Source: Alkaliphilus peptidifermentans DSM 18978 (GTDB lineage: Bacteria > Bacillota > Clostridia > Peptostreptococcales > Natronincolaceae). Taken from it: a stretch of 64,000 nt of DNA. Shown piece by piece: positions 8,380 to 17,195 of this stretch (positions are counted from its first letter, which is position 1; each line of letters opens with the position of its first letter). Both the position numbers and the translations under genes were made by a program. Location: NCBI RefSeq assembly GCF_900101495.1, contig NZ_FMUS01000004.1:1-64000 (forward strand), written 5' to 3'. The notes beneath the pieces are model-generated. The model saw nothing but the letters and a program-made list of their open reading frames with translations. It did no database searches and was not told the origin of the DNA.

Positions 8380-9000
8380 CTAAACGATATCGAATATTTC
8401 CTTTGGTGAGTTAATAATATAGTCTGGTTTCATATCTTTGACTATATCTATTGTGTCAAAACCCCAGCTAACCCAAATTATTTTAATACCAGTGGCTTTA
8501 CAAGCAACAATATCTCGATGCTCGTCTCCAACATATATTACCTCTGATTTTTTTAGCTTGTACTCCTTTAAAAATCTTTTTATCATCTTATCCTTACCAA
8601 AGATGTTGCTAGAGCAAATAACTTCTCTAATACCTCTTACTCCTTGGTTTCTAAGAAATTCTCTTATATTATTTTCAGAATTAGACGATATAATTGCTAA
8701 TTCATAGCCCTTCTTCTTCAGCTTTTCTAATGATTCCTTCATGTCATCAAACAAAACTAAATCTTTCATAAGGTTTTTATAAAGGCTATAGAATTCTACC
8801 GCCACTATAGGAATTTTATAAATTGGGAAATTAACATATTTAGAGATTTCTGGAATTGATAACCCTCTCAAATGCTCTACTTCCTCGTGCTTTAATTTTT
8901 TGAATTTATATTTTTCTGCCAACTTATTAATGGCAGTAATACCAATCTCCATAGAATCAACCAATGTTCCGTCAAAATCAAAAATTATATATTTAATCAT
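8380..9000 (-). CDS. HAD-superfamily phosphatase (phosphoglycolate phosphatase-like)
   Basis: HAD motif I is FDFDGTLVDS (nucleophile Asp8, acid Asp10). Motif II is the serine in AIISSNS, and motif IV is YVGDEHRDIVACKATG. A helical cap lies between motifs I and II (subfamily IA), as in phosphoglycolate phosphatase and pyrophosphatase PpaX. The actual phosphate ester hydrolysed cannot be told from the sequence. The start follows AAAGGAGC by five bases. It lies 44 bases upstream of the signal peptidase gene and is probably co-transcribed with it. Confidence 0.85.
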   Translation of the reverse strand: MIKYIIFDFDGTLVDSMEIGITAINKLAEKYKFKKLKHEEVEHLRGLSIPEISKYVNFPIYKIPIVAVEFYSLYKNLMKDLVLFDDMKESLEKLKKKGYELAIISSNSENNIREFLRNQGVRGIREVICSSNIFGKDKMIKRFLKEYKLKKSEVIYVGDEHRDIVACKATGIKIIWVSWGFDTIDIVKDMKPDYIINSPKEIFDIV

Positions 9001-9134
9001 GGTATGCTCCTTTTAACATATTAAAAATCCATGATGAGATCATGTTTTTACTGCCTCATTTTAAAGCATAAAATGCTTTTGTTCTCTATTATTTATTCTT
9101 CATCAGTTAATAAAACCCTTCTATTATATTATGG

Positions 9135-9174
9135 AAAAAAAATAGCCATTCATCAAATGAGTGACTATTTTGGT
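9135..9174 (-). terminator. Intrinsic terminator of glnS
   Basis: AAAATAGTCACTCAT pairs with ATGAATGGCTATTTT across a 3-base loop, with one wobble and one mismatch, and eight T residues follow on the minus strand. Confidence 0.8.
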
Positions 9175-9193
9175 TAATATAAAAGTACAAAAT

Positions 9194-10873
9194 CTATTTG
9201 TATGAATCCTTCAAAGATACAGTTCTATTAAACACTAATTTATCCTTTGTTGAGTATTTCGTGTCAACACAGAAATAGCCATGCCTTAAAAATTGAAATT
9301 TATCTTCAACAGCTGATTCGCCTAAAGAAGGCTCTAAATAGCAGTTATCTAATATAATAAGTGAGTTAGGATTGATAATTTCCTTCCAATCCTTATTTCC
9401 TTCTTGATCCAATAAGAAGCTATCATATAATCGCACCTCAGATTTAACTGCATGCGGTGCTGATACCCAGTGAAGAGTTCCCTTTACCTTTCGCCCTGTA
9501 AACCCTGAACCACTTTTAGTTTCTGGATCATATGTGCATCTTAGCTCTAATACTTCACCAGTTTCTTCATCTTTAATTACTTCCTCACATTTTATAAAAT
9601 ATGCATGCCTTAATCGAACCTCATTGCCTGGGAAAAGTCGGAAGAATTTTTTAGGTGGGTCCTCCATAAAGTCATCTCTTTCAATATATATCTCTCTAGA
9701 AAAAGGAATTTTTCTTGTACCCATCTCCTCATTCTCAGGATTGTTTTCTGCCTCTAACCATTCAACCTGATCTTCAGGATAATTAGTGATTATTACCTTT
9801 AATGGTTGAAGTACTGCCATTTTTCTAGGAGCCTTTAGCTTTAAATCATCCCTTAAGCTGTGCTCAAGCATTGCTACATCAACAGTACTTCCATCCTTTG
9901 AAACTCCAATTTCTCCAAGGAAGTGTCTAATGGCTTCTGGTGTATAACCTCTTCTTCTTAAACCTCTTAGAGTTGGCATTCTAGGGTCATCCCATCCATC
10001 CACATAACTACCTTCCACCATCTCTCTAAGATATCTCTTGCTGGTTACAACACCCCTTAAACTCATTCTGCCGAATTCCCTCTGCTTTGGTGGTGTTTTA
10101 AATTCATCTATTACTTCTAGACACCAATCGTATAGAGGTCTGTGGTTTAAAAATTCAATTGAGCAAAGAGAATGGGTTATATTTTCAATTGCATCAGAAA
10201 TTGGATGGGCGTAATCATACATAGGGTAGATACACCATTTGTCTCCAGTTCTATGATGCTTAGTATATTGAATTCTATAAAGAACAGGGTCCCTCATATT
10301 AGTATTAGATGAAGACATATCAATTTTTGCCCTTAGGGTTCTAGACCCTTCAGGAAATTCTCCATTTTTCATTCTTTCAAAAAGATCTAGATTCTCATCT
10401 ATATCTCTATTTCTATAGGGGCTTTCTTTTCCTGGCTCCGTGAGTGTTCCTCTATATTGTTTTACTTCTTCAGCAGTTAAATCACATACAAAGGCTTTAT
10501 TCTTTTTAATTAGCTTAACAGCATACTCATAAAGAGCATCAAAATAGTCTGATGCGTAGAATAGACGGTCCTCCCAATCACAACCAAGCCACTTCATATC
10601 GTCGATAATTGCATCAACATATTCTGTCTCTTCTTTTCTCGGATTTGTATCATCAAATCGTAAATTAAATTTACCTCTATATTTTTCAGCAATACTATAA
10701 TTAATATTAATGGCATAGGCGCTACCTATATGTAAGTAGCCATTAGGCTCTGGCGGAAATCTCGTATGTACTCTTCCTTCATATATACCCTCTTCAATGT
10801 CTCTATCAATAATTCGATGAATAAAGTTTGAAGGTACGAAAACATTATTCCCGTTATTCATCTCTGATGACAT
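9194..10873 (-). CDS. glnS: Glutaminyl-tRNA synthetase
   Basis: The 559-residue class I synthetase charges tRNA-Gln with glutamine. The HIGH motif appears in [15 protein letters not shown] (residues 41-55) and the KMSKS loop as VVTSKRYL (around residue 275). The GlnRS-specific blocks [14 protein letters not shown] and [15 protein letters not shown] are present. The C-terminal anticodon-binding beta-barrels run from about residue 340 to the end. ATG follows GAGGAGG by eight bases. Many Firmicutes make Gln-tRNA only by transamidation; clostridia often carry this bacterial/eukaryal-type GlnRS as well. The gene has its own promoter and terminator, and I see no T-box leader. Confidence 0.97.
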   Translation of the reverse strand: MSSEMNNGNNVFVPSNFIHRIIDRDIEEGIYEGRVHTRFPPEPNGYLHIGSAYAININYSIAEKYRGKFNLRFDDTNPRKEETEYVDAIIDDMKWLGCDWEDRLFYASDYFDALYEYAVKLIKKNKAFVCDLTAEEVKQYRGTLTEPGKESPYRNRDIDENLDLFERMKNGEFPEGSRTLRAKIDMSSSNTNMRDPVLYRIQYTKHHRTGDKWCIYPMYDYAHPISDAIENITHSLCSIEFLNHRPLYDWCLEVIDEFKTPPKQREFGRMSLRGVVTSKRYLREMVEGSYVDGWDDPRMPTLRGLRRRGYTPEAIRHFLGEIGVSKDGSTVDVAMLEHSLRDDLKLKAPRKMAVLQPLKVIITNYPEDQVEWLEAENNPENEEMGTRKIPFSREIYIERDDFMEDPPKKFFRLFPGNEVRLRHAYFIKCEEVIKDEETGEVLELRCTYDPETKSGSGFTGRKVKGTLHWVSAPHAVKSEVRLYDSFLLDQEGNKDWKEIINPNSLIILDNCYLEPSLGESAVEDKFQFLRHGYFCVDTKYSTKDKLVFNRTVSLKDSYK

Positions 10874-10919
10874 CTAAATTACCTCCTCAAGATTGATTTA
10901 CTGTAGTATTTATCATTTG

Positions 10920-10948
10920 ATATTAGCATAAATTGCTTTACATGTCAA
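10920..10948 (-). promoter_or_regulatory. Sigma-A promoter of glnS
   Basis: On the minus strand TTGACA (10948-10943) is separated by 17 bases from TAATAT (10925-10920), 47 bases before the glnS start codon. Confidence 0.7.
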
Positions 10949-11009
10949 AAGCTTAGTGTATTACCATAATATTAACCCACTTCATGCAGTATTGAATCTC
11001 AGTAAAATT

Positions 11010-11726
11010 TTAATTCTCGATTTCAAACCAGCAAATTTCTTTATCAGCTTTAAATCCCATACTCTGTGCTAAGTTCATTGATGCGGTATTCTTCTCCTCA
11101 ATGTGTACATAGGGTAATTTCCCTTGCTGCCTTAATTTGTGAATAATGTCTATTGTAACAGCCTTTCCAAACCCATTCTTTCTATACTCTGGCATTACAT
11201 GCAAAAATCCTATGGCTCCATCGTCCTGGGTTATACCCCATGCTGCTAGATTCCCATTATATCTAATACATGATCCTACTCCATTTTTAATTCTTTCAAT
11301 TATATATTCTATAGATAAGTATTCCTTATAATCTGAATTATTGTAGATAAATTCTGCATCGCTTTCATTTAGATTATCCAAATTAGTGGCAGTGCTCTCC
11401 AGTTTTACGTCTTCTGGAAGATATAAGCGAATTGATGAAAGCTTCCATTTAATCTTTTTTCCATCTGTAAGAATTGGCATCATCCAGTTTTCTATAATTG
11501 CAAACTCTCTATCAGTATCGTTAAGCTTGTCCATTAAAAGCTTTAATTCTTTTTCGTTTCCAGAGCTTATATATACCCACTTTCTATCACTAGTACCCTT
11601 TACAAGGACTGAATCACCTATCCTTTCGAAATAATTACATTCATAGCTTTCTATAAAGTTAATTATATTAACATTATTAACTAAATCTTTCTTTAAATAT
11701 TCTAAAATACTGCTTCTTTCCTCCAT
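11010..11726 (-). CDS. GNAT-family N-acetyltransferase
   Basis: The 238-residue protein has a variable N-terminal half and a C-terminal GNAT core. The acetyl-CoA loop is in GFLHVMPEYRKNGFGKAVTIDI (about residues 160-181), followed by PYVHIEEKNTASMNLAQSMGF, the typical motif B. It resembles the FR47/glycine N-acyltransferase-like branch. The acceptor substrate is unknown. ATG follows AAGGGGG by six bases. It sits upstream of glnS with about 135 bases between, including the glnS promoter, so the two are probably separate units. Confidence 0.8.
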   Translation of the reverse strand: MEERSSILEYLKKDLVNNVNIINFIESYECNYFERIGDSVLVKGTSDRKWVYISSGNEKELKLLMDKLNDTDREFAIIENWMMPILTDGKKIKWKLSSIRLYLPEDVKLESTATNLDNLNESDAEFIYNNSDYKEYLSIEYIIERIKNGVGSCIRYNGNLAAWGITQDDGAIGFLHVMPEYRKNGFGKAVTIDIIHKLRQQGKLPYVHIEEKNTASMNLAQSMGFKADKEICWFEIEN

Positions 11727-11820
11727 ATATATCCCCCTTAGCTAAAATCATAATTCTAGTATATATTTCAATAGTTTAATATGCAATATATGTTATTCAT
11801 TTTTCAATGTGCAGAAAAAA

Positions 11821-12018
11821 TTAACCTCCACATAAGGGGTGAATAATCTGTACCGCATCATTATTATGTATTTTGATATCCTTACATCTTCCTCTATCTA
11901 TTTCTCTACCGTTAATGCTTATAGTCAACTCTGGATGTTTATACTCCAGCTTAGTTAAAAGAAGTTCGACAGTGTCACCATCTCTCCATTGAATATCTTC
12001 TCCATTAACCTTAATCAT
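11821..12018 (-). CDS. MoaD/ThiS-like sulfur carrier, copy 1
   Basis: The 65-residue ubiquitin-fold carrier ends in CGG, where the terminal diglycine would be adenylated and thiocarboxylated. It resembles its neighbour at 12110-12307 throughout (both open MIKVN). Small carriers beside aldehyde:ferredoxin oxidoreductase genes are thought to supply sulfur for the tungsten pterin cofactor. A ThiS role in thiamine synthesis is less likely here because no thi genes are nearby. Ribosome site TTAGGAGG lies eight bases before the ATG. A strong terminator separates it from the other copy, so its expression may depend on read-through. Confidence 0.8.
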   Translation of the reverse strand: MIKVNGEDIQWRDGDTVELLLTKLEYKHPELTISINGREIDRGRCKDIKIHNNDAVQIIHPLCGG

Positions 12019-12080
12019 TGTTTTGCCTCCTAAAATGTTGTCTTAATAGTATTATGTGATTAGGGCACATTTTTTACAAT

Positions 12081-12107
12081 AAAAAAATAGAGCCTTCGCT
12101 CTATTTT
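12081..12107 (-). terminator. Intrinsic terminator between the two carrier genes
   Basis: A perfect 10-bp stem AAAATAGAGC / GCTCTATTTT with a 4-base loop, followed on the minus strand by a T-run, directly behind the stop codon of the carrier gene at 12110. Confidence 0.85.
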
Positions 12108-12109
12108 AA

Positions 12110-12307
12110 TCAACCTCCTGCAAGTAAATGAACTACTTTAACATCATCGCCATCATTAATTAAAGTAGTATCAAAGTCTTCCTTATCAATATGCTTTCCA
12201 TTTATAGTCACAAATATCTTAGGGAAGGTATATTTTTTTTTATCTAAAAGCACTTGAACAGTAAGACCTTCTTCCCATTCAAAATCCTTTGAATTCACTT
12301 TTATCAT
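12110..12307 (-). CDS. MoaD/ThiS-like sulfur carrier, copy 2
   Basis: This 65-residue protein has the beta-grasp pattern (VNSKDFEWEEGLTVQVLLD, IFVTINGKHI, GDDVKVVHLLAGG) and ends in the required GG. It is the gene directly downstream of the aldehyde:ferredoxin oxidoreductase, which supports a role in tungsto- or molybdopterin assembly for that enzyme. The ATG follows GGAGGTTTTACC. It diverges clearly from copy 1 although both retain the diglycine tail, which suggests two selected carriers and not a recent duplication. Confidence 0.82.
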   Translation of the reverse strand: MIKVNSKDFEWEEGLTVQVLLDKKKYTFPKIFVTINGKHIDKEDFDTTLINDGDDVKVVHLLAGG

Positions 12308-12336
12308 GGTAAAACCTCCGACAAAAATTATTTAAA

Positions 12337-12373
12337 TTTACAGGTAACAAGCACTTAACTTGTTACCTGTAAA
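12337..12373 (-). terminator. Strong hairpin between oxidoreductase and carrier gene
   Basis: A perfect 15-bp stem (12337-12351 with 12359-12373, 7-base loop) lies between the oxidoreductase stop and the carrier gene. The T-run behind it is broken (TTTAAATAATTTTT), so it may act as a partial terminator or as a 3' stabiliser giving different levels of the two products. Confidence 0.65.
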
Positions 12374-12392
12374 TTAACTTAATTAAATATTA

Positions 12393-14549
12393 TTATATAT
12401 GCTTCTCAATTACATCAATTAATTCTGGTAGATCCATACCTATTTTTCTTAGATGCTCAGCTGTTGGCACTCCATTGGGAGTCCATCCTCTTCTCTTATA
12501 TACTGCATCTGTCAGTTGTTCATATTGACTTACTCTATACTCACGCATAACCTTGATTTTTTCTTCTGTAGTTTTTCCTTCTGGGTCATAGTCCAGTAAT
12601 TCTCGTAATTGGTTATCATATCTTTCTTGTCTAGATTCATACTCTTCAATTGTTACCGGACCCATTGATCTATAAGGCATAGCGTCATGCTGTCTTAAAC
12701 CCTTACCTCTTCTAATATTAAATATTCTCTGGAAATTATACACTCTTTCCGACTGGAGAATTAATTGGTTTTTATCTATATTCATTCCTGTTACACCATT
12801 ATATATGTTTACATAGTGCTGTACATGCTCAGGCATTTTAGCTGGCTCATCTGTTAAATGATTATCTGGTGGTGTTGTATCATTCCACGGAAGCTTACAA
12901 AGTCCCATTAAACCAAACCAGGTTCTAAACATTGGGAAATAATGTAGTGCCTCTGCTTTATCTTCAAATGTTGGTATTTGATTATTAACCATGTCCATAA
13001 AGATTAACCAAGCTTCATCATGCTGAGGACCTTTATTTGTAAGTCCATAGCCACCCTGCTGTGCTAAAGATTCTTTCGGAAGATACTCTGACACCTCTAA
13101 ACCTTTTTGCTCCATACCAATATCATTTAAGAAATCAGCATCAGCCCCATGCTCCTTAACGAAAATTTCCTTTAGTTGTCGTACACCAAGTCCAATTAAA
13201 GCACCAAAGCCTTCACCTCTAGACATTTGATGTAGTAATTCCATTTGGGCTTCAGCGTTACCAAATCTAAGATCAAGTCCACCGGTTACTTCCTTATCAA
13301 TTATACCTCTTTCATAACACTCCATTGCAAAGGCACAAATGGTTCCAAAGGATATGGTATCAACCCCATAGGTGTCACAATAGAAATTTCCTTCTAAAAT
13401 CATCTCTGGGTCAAATATTCCACAGTTTGATCCAAGACCTGCAGCATTTTCATATTCAGGTCCATCTATGGTAACCTTATGTCCCTTATAGGGTCCGGTT
13501 TTTAGCTCGAAATGATCTGCTGCCTTTGCACATGATAACGAGCAACCATACCAACATCCATCTGGCATTCCTTGAGTAATATACTTTTCTACGAAGACAT
13601 TAGAAGAAATCTTATGGGTATCTGGATGTCCACCATATTGATAATTATGGGTTGGTAGAAGATCATATTCATCCATAACCTCAATAATATTTGCAGTACC
13701 AATTTGTCTCATTCTACATTGAACATCATCATAATCATGAATCTGCTTATGAAGCTTGATACCAGCCTTATTAATTAAGCTTTGATTAGCAGGCTTGTTT
13801 AAATCCCCTTTAGTTCCTTTAAATTTAATAACTATAGCCTTTATTTTCTTATCTCTAAATACTCTACCTATACCACCTCTACCAGCCTGCTTTAATCTTG
13901 CAACCTTTCTTCTCATATCATAGAAGGAAAAGTTTAATAATCCAATATTGGCATGATCTGCTGCAGTACCTGCAGAAATTACTGATATATTCTTTTTGTC
14001 TTCTTCAGAATCTGCATACATTTCAGTTAGTTGCTCTGAAATAACATGTCCATCGATTGCTTCCAGTGGAGCTTCCTCTACTTTAATAACACCATTGTTT
14101 CCATCGATATAAATTATAACATCCTTTTGGGATTTTCCTTGTATTTCTAAAGCGTCCCAACCAGAAAATTTTAAGTAAGGTCCAAAATATCCTCCAACGT
14201 TACTGTCAATTGGAATATTGGTCATGGGAGATATGGTTACTACTAAGGATTTTCCTGCACCCGGATATTGCGTAATACCGCATAATGGTCCTCCTGCTAT
14301 TACAATTTCATTTTCAGGATCATTCCACTTAGTTTCAGGTGAGGTTGCATCCCAAAGGTATTTAAGTCCATAACCTTTACCACCTATAAATTTTTCCTTC
14401 ATAGAATCCGGTACATCCTTGGACTCTATTCTATTTTCACCAACATTAATATAAAGAGTCTTATTGGTATAGCCTCTTTCAAGCTTTGCTGGCTCATATT
14501 TGTATTCAACTAAAAGCTTATGCGATTGTTTTAAATTATTTACGTCCAT
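12393..14549 (-). CDS. Aldehyde:ferredoxin oxidoreductase (tungsten enzyme family)
   Basis: Enzymes of this family oxidise aldehydes to acids with reduction of ferredoxin, using a bis-pterin tungsten centre and one 4Fe-4S cluster. Seen here are the N-terminal pterin-binding region (GGKGYGLKYLWD; GGPLCGITQYPGAGKS), the second pterin loop AGRGGIGRVFRDKKIKAIVI, and cluster cysteines GCWYGCSLSC in mid-protein, with the distal cysteine in GLMGLCKLPWND. The first cysteines are spaced C-x3-C-x3-C, not the usual C-x2-C-x3-C. At 718 residues it is longer than classical AOR (about 605), nearer other paralogues. AAGGGGG seven bases upstream selects the ATG at 14549 over one at 14573. A four-cluster ferredoxin lies upstream and MoaD-like carriers downstream. 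Substrate unknown. Confidence 0.9.
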   Translation of the reverse strand: MDVNNLKQSHKLLVEYKYEPAKLERGYTNKTLYINVGENRIESKDVPDSMKEKFIGGKGYGLKYLWDATSPETKWNDPENEIVIAGGPLCGITQYPGAGKSLVVTISPMTNIPIDSNVGGYFGPYLKFSGWDALEIQGKSQKDVIIYIDGNNGVIKVEEAPLEAIDGHVISEQLTEMYADSEEDKKNISVISAGTAADHANIGLLNFSFYDMRRKVARLKQAGRGGIGRVFRDKKIKAIVIKFKGTKGDLNKPANQSLINKAGIKLHKQIHDYDDVQCRMRQIGTANIIEVMDEYDLLPTHNYQYGGHPDTHKISSNVFVEKYITQGMPDGCWYGCSLSCAKAADHFELKTGPYKGHKVTIDGPEYENAAGLGSNCGIFDPEMILEGNFYCDTYGVDTISFGTICAFAMECYERGIIDKEVTGGLDLRFGNAEAQMELLHQMSRGEGFGALIGLGVRQLKEIFVKEHGADADFLNDIGMEQKGLEVSEYLPKESLAQQGGYGLTNKGPQHDEAWLIFMDMVNNQIPTFEDKAEALHYFPMFRTWFGLMGLCKLPWNDTTPPDNHLTDEPAKMPEHVQHYVNIYNGVTGMNIDKNQLILQSERVYNFQRIFNIRRGKGLRQHDAMPYRSMGPVTIEEYESRQERYDNQLRELLDYDPEGKTTEEKIKVMREYRVSQYEQLTDAVYKRRGWTPNGVPTAEHLRKIGMDLPELIDVIEKHI

Positions 14550-14674
14550 AATACAGCCCCCTTCACAATTCAATGAAATCTAAAAGAACACTATTCATTT
14601 CTTTCATCTTTCACTTTATAATTTATTTCAATTTTCAACTTTCAATTTTAAATTATCTTTACACTTGCATGTAT

Positions 14675-15079
14675 TTACAGCTTTTCCTTAGTCTCTATTT
14701 CTATATCTTCAACAGCTATGGCACCTGTTGGGCATTCCTTTGCACATAAACCACAAGCTATACATTTAAATGGTTCAATGTAGTCGTCATGTTGTCTCAT
14801 GGCTGATTCTGGACAGAATCCTACACACATAAAGCAACCAACACACTCTTTTTTGCTTATTCTCACAACGCCATTAGTACTTCTATTGATTACCATAACA
14901 GGACATATATCAATACAGGCACCACATTGGTTACAGACATTGATTTTTTTAGCTTCACCCTTTTCAACTTGAATACATGATTTTTCGATATTATTTTCCT
15001 TGAAATATGCTGTAGAGCATACTTCTTCACAAACTCCACAACCAATACAAAGATCATCTTTCTTTACTAGTATTTTCAT
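14675..15079 (-). CDS. Four-cluster ferredoxin, probable oxidoreductase partner
   Basis: The 134-residue protein holds four C-x2-C-x2-C-x3-C motifs (Cys11/14/17/21, 49/52/55/59, 79/82/85/89 and 106/109/112/116), enough for four 4Fe-4S clusters in a row. Such proteins wire AOR-type enzymes to soluble ferredoxin or to other electron acceptors. AAAGGTGG nine bases before the ATG marks the start. A ~125-base spacer separates it from the tungsten enzyme. The spacer upstream (15080-15253) is AT-rich. It contains a CGTCGAA motif about 60 bases from the start codon and no promoter I would call. Confidence 0.88.
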   Translation of the reverse strand: MKILVKKDDLCIGCGVCEEVCSTAYFKENNIEKSCIQVEKGEAKKINVCNQCGACIDICPVMVINRSTNGVVRISKKECVGCFMCVGFCPESAMRQHDDYIEPFKCIACGLCAKECPTGAIAVEDIEIETKEKL

Positions 15080-15253
15080 ATTCTTTAACCACCTTTACTT
15101 TTAAAATAGATATACGTAATAAGCATATTTTCAAACTTCGACGTTATTTTTTTAACAAGTCTTTAAAGTGTTATGGCTAATATTTCAATACACCAATGTA
15201 TATCTCTTTTACAATATTTTCTTTATCTGGCTCACTCTATATTGATATAAATA

Positions 15254-16402
15254 TTAGACAACCGATGGTTCAAAAATGAGTTTTCCTTCTTTAAACCTAT
15301 TTAAGTGTAACATATCAATTGGAAGTGTTGTATCTTCACCTAAAATTGATTCAGCAATAACTATACCTGTAGCTGGTCCAAGCATAAAGCCATGTCCACT
15401 GTAGCCAACAGCAAGATAAAAGCCTTCTACCTCATCGACTGGCCCATATATAGGCTGTCTGTCTGGAGACATATTATATAACCCTGCCCATTGCCTTAAA
15501 AATCTAACTTCTTTAAGGGGTGGTAAAAGCTTTGTTATAGTATTGGACATTTCTTCAACAAAATGCCATCCAGATGTTATTCTTAAGTCCCTTGGTTCAC
15601 CCTCATCTCCACGTCCCATTATAAAGCCTCCATGGGGTACCTGTTGACAATATAGATTAAGGGAGAAGGACATTACCATAGGGTCTAAAATAGGCTCCAT
15701 GGGTTCTGTAACCAATATCTGATGTCGTTCGGAAAATAGTGGTAGATCTAAACCAACCATTTTACCAATCAATTGAGCATAGCCACCAGCAGCATTTACC
15801 ACAACATTTGTTGAAATATCTCCTGCAGTTGTTTTAACGCCCTTTATTTTACCACCTTCAACAATGATATCAGTAACCTCAGTAAAAGTCAAAATAGTTG
15901 CTCCTAACCTCTTTGCTGCTTCTGCATAGGCTTGAGTTGTATGGAAGGGATTTAAATGACCATCTTTTTGACAAAAAGTTGCACTTACCAACCCTTCGGT
16001 ATTTAAAAAGGGAACAATTTCTTTAGCTTCTTGTAGATTTAATAGCTTTGAAGGAATTCCCAAGCTATTTTGTAAAGCTACATTCTTCTTGAACTGTTCA
16101 TGCTCCTTCTCGGTACTGGAAACAATTAAATATCCTCCTTGCTTGAACTCAATATCTCCATCATATTGTAGTTCATCCTTGGCCTTCTCAAATTCTTCAC
16201 AGGAGTATTTGGCCATAAGACAGTTCATTTCTGTACCCCATTGTTGTCTTATTCCAGCTCCACATCGCCCTGTGGCACCACTTGAGAGATAGGACTTCTC
16301 GATTACAACAACATTCTTTACACCTTTTTTTACTAGGTTATATGCAATTGTACAGCCAGATATACCTCCACCAATAATTACAACATCTGCTGTTCTATTC
16401 AT
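15254..16402 (-). CDS. FAD-dependent amino/imino-acid dehydrogenase subunit (DadA/SoxB type)
   Basis: This is the catalytic flavoprotein of the complex. The N-terminal dinucleotide loop is DVVIIGGGISGCTIAYNLV, and the C-terminal FAD-contacting block is GFYLAVGYSGHGFMLGPATG. The fold is that of D-amino acid oxidase, sarcosine oxidase beta, HcnC and proline dehydrogenase beta. It should remove hydride from a C-N bond of an amino or imino acid. The frame is open to 16417, but the ATG at 16402 lies inside the last codons of the upstream gene (CATGAATAG), with GGTGGTG before it, indicating translational coupling. It is the last gene of the five-subunit set; the substrate cannot be assigned. Confidence 0.87.
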   Translation of the reverse strand: MNRTADVVIIGGGISGCTIAYNLVKKGVKNVVVIEKSYLSSGATGRCGAGIRQQWGTEMNCLMAKYSCEEFEKAKDELQYDGDIEFKQGGYLIVSSTEKEHEQFKKNVALQNSLGIPSKLLNLQEAKEIVPFLNTEGLVSATFCQKDGHLNPFHTTQAYAEAAKRLGATILTFTEVTDIIVEGGKIKGVKTTAGDISTNVVVNAAGGYAQLIGKMVGLDLPLFSERHQILVTEPMEPILDPMVMSFSLNLYCQQVPHGGFIMGRGDEGEPRDLRITSGWHFVEEMSNTITKLLPPLKEVRFLRQWAGLYNMSPDRQPIYGPVDEVEGFYLAVGYSGHGFMLGPATGIVIAESILGEDTTLPIDMLHLNRFKEGKLIFEPSVV

Positions 16403-16688
16403 GACAAGCTTCACCACCTTCCAGAGCCCCTTCTGTGATGGCTCCTAATTTAATAGATTTTACTGGAGGTCTAAAGGTGCCAGGAGATATTTCTGATATT
16501 GGCTTACCAGTTGCAATAGAGATTTCTCTTAAAACAAGAGGAAGGCAGGTTCTTCCTTGGCAAGGACCCATTCCAACTCTACTAATTCTTTTAATTTCAT
16601 CGTAGGTTGTGTAACCTTGATTAATTAGATCTCTTATATCCTGCTGAGTTAAATCGGAGCAACGGCAAATAATTATATTCTCCTTCAT
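16395..16688 (-). CDS. BFD-like [2Fe-2S] subunit
   Basis: The 97-residue protein has the four cysteines of BFD-type domains: C8-x-C10 and C43-x4-C48 (IICRCSD and GPCQGRTC). In related dehydrogenases (Thermococcales proline dehydrogenase, sarcosine oxidase, HCN synthase) this domain is often fused to the alpha flavoprotein and relays electrons between flavins. Here it is a separate gene between the ferredoxin-like subunit and the catalytic subunit, overlapping the latter by eight bases. The residues after 70 form a Gly-rich tail that may contact the catalytic subunit. Confidence 0.85.
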   Translation of the reverse strand: MKENIIICRCSDLTQQDIRDLINQGYTTYDEIKRISRVGMGPCQGRTCLPLVLREISIATGKPISEISPGTFRPPVKSIKLGAITEGALEGGEACHE

Positions 16689-16690
16689 AT

Positions 16691-17179
16691 CTATTCCTCC
16701 AATCTAATGTTTCTTATGATTTTTGCAAAATCCTTCTTAACTGCAATAGAAATTATAGGAGTTTTATCTAAAGCTTTACTATTTATAACTTTAACCACAC
16801 GAACCTCACAAATCTCCTTGCCTTCTCTATCTAATCCCTTAACAATTTGATTAGGTGTGGGAAGTGGTATTAATTCATAGGGTATTTTCAACAAAGCCTC
16901 CTCATCAGAGTAAGTCATATCCAGTACACTTATGGCCAAGCCTGGACAATTGCTGACACATAAGCTACATCCATTACATAGATCATGATCAACATTTGGT
17001 AAGTCATTAATATCTTCAAATTCTTTTATTGAACCAGTACGACATGCTGTATAGCATGGATTACATGGTATATTTTGAAAGCACTCAACAATAACGGTAG
17101 GACCCTTTGATAATCTTTCGTCACTTGGGAATACCTTATCTAAATCTTTTTGTGTAGGTACACCAGTACTTGCTAACAT
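16691..17179 (-). CDS. Two-cluster 4Fe-4S subunit of the dehydrogenase complex
   Basis: The protein has a first cysteine set CFQNIPCNPCYTAC (residues 33-46) and a second, canonical set CNGCSLCVSNC (68-78), so it probably carries two 4Fe-4S clusters. The C-terminal half (about 90-162) is a beta-rich domain of unknown role. The frame is open to 17212, overlapping the upstream flavoprotein gene, but AGAGGAGG eight bases before the ATG at 17179 marks the start, giving 162 residues. This subunit is an addition to the usual three or four subunits of the family and suggests that electrons leave toward ferredoxin. Confidence 0.85.
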   Translation of the reverse strand: MLASTGVPTQKDLDKVFPSDERLSKGPTVIVECFQNIPCNPCYTACRTGSIKEFEDINDLPNVDHDLCNGCSLCVSNCPGLAISVLDMTYSDEEALLKIPYELIPLPTPNQIVKGLDREGKEICEVRVVKVINSKALDKTPIISIAVKKDFAKIIRNIRLEE

Positions 17180-17195
17180 TATTAGCGCCTCCTCT

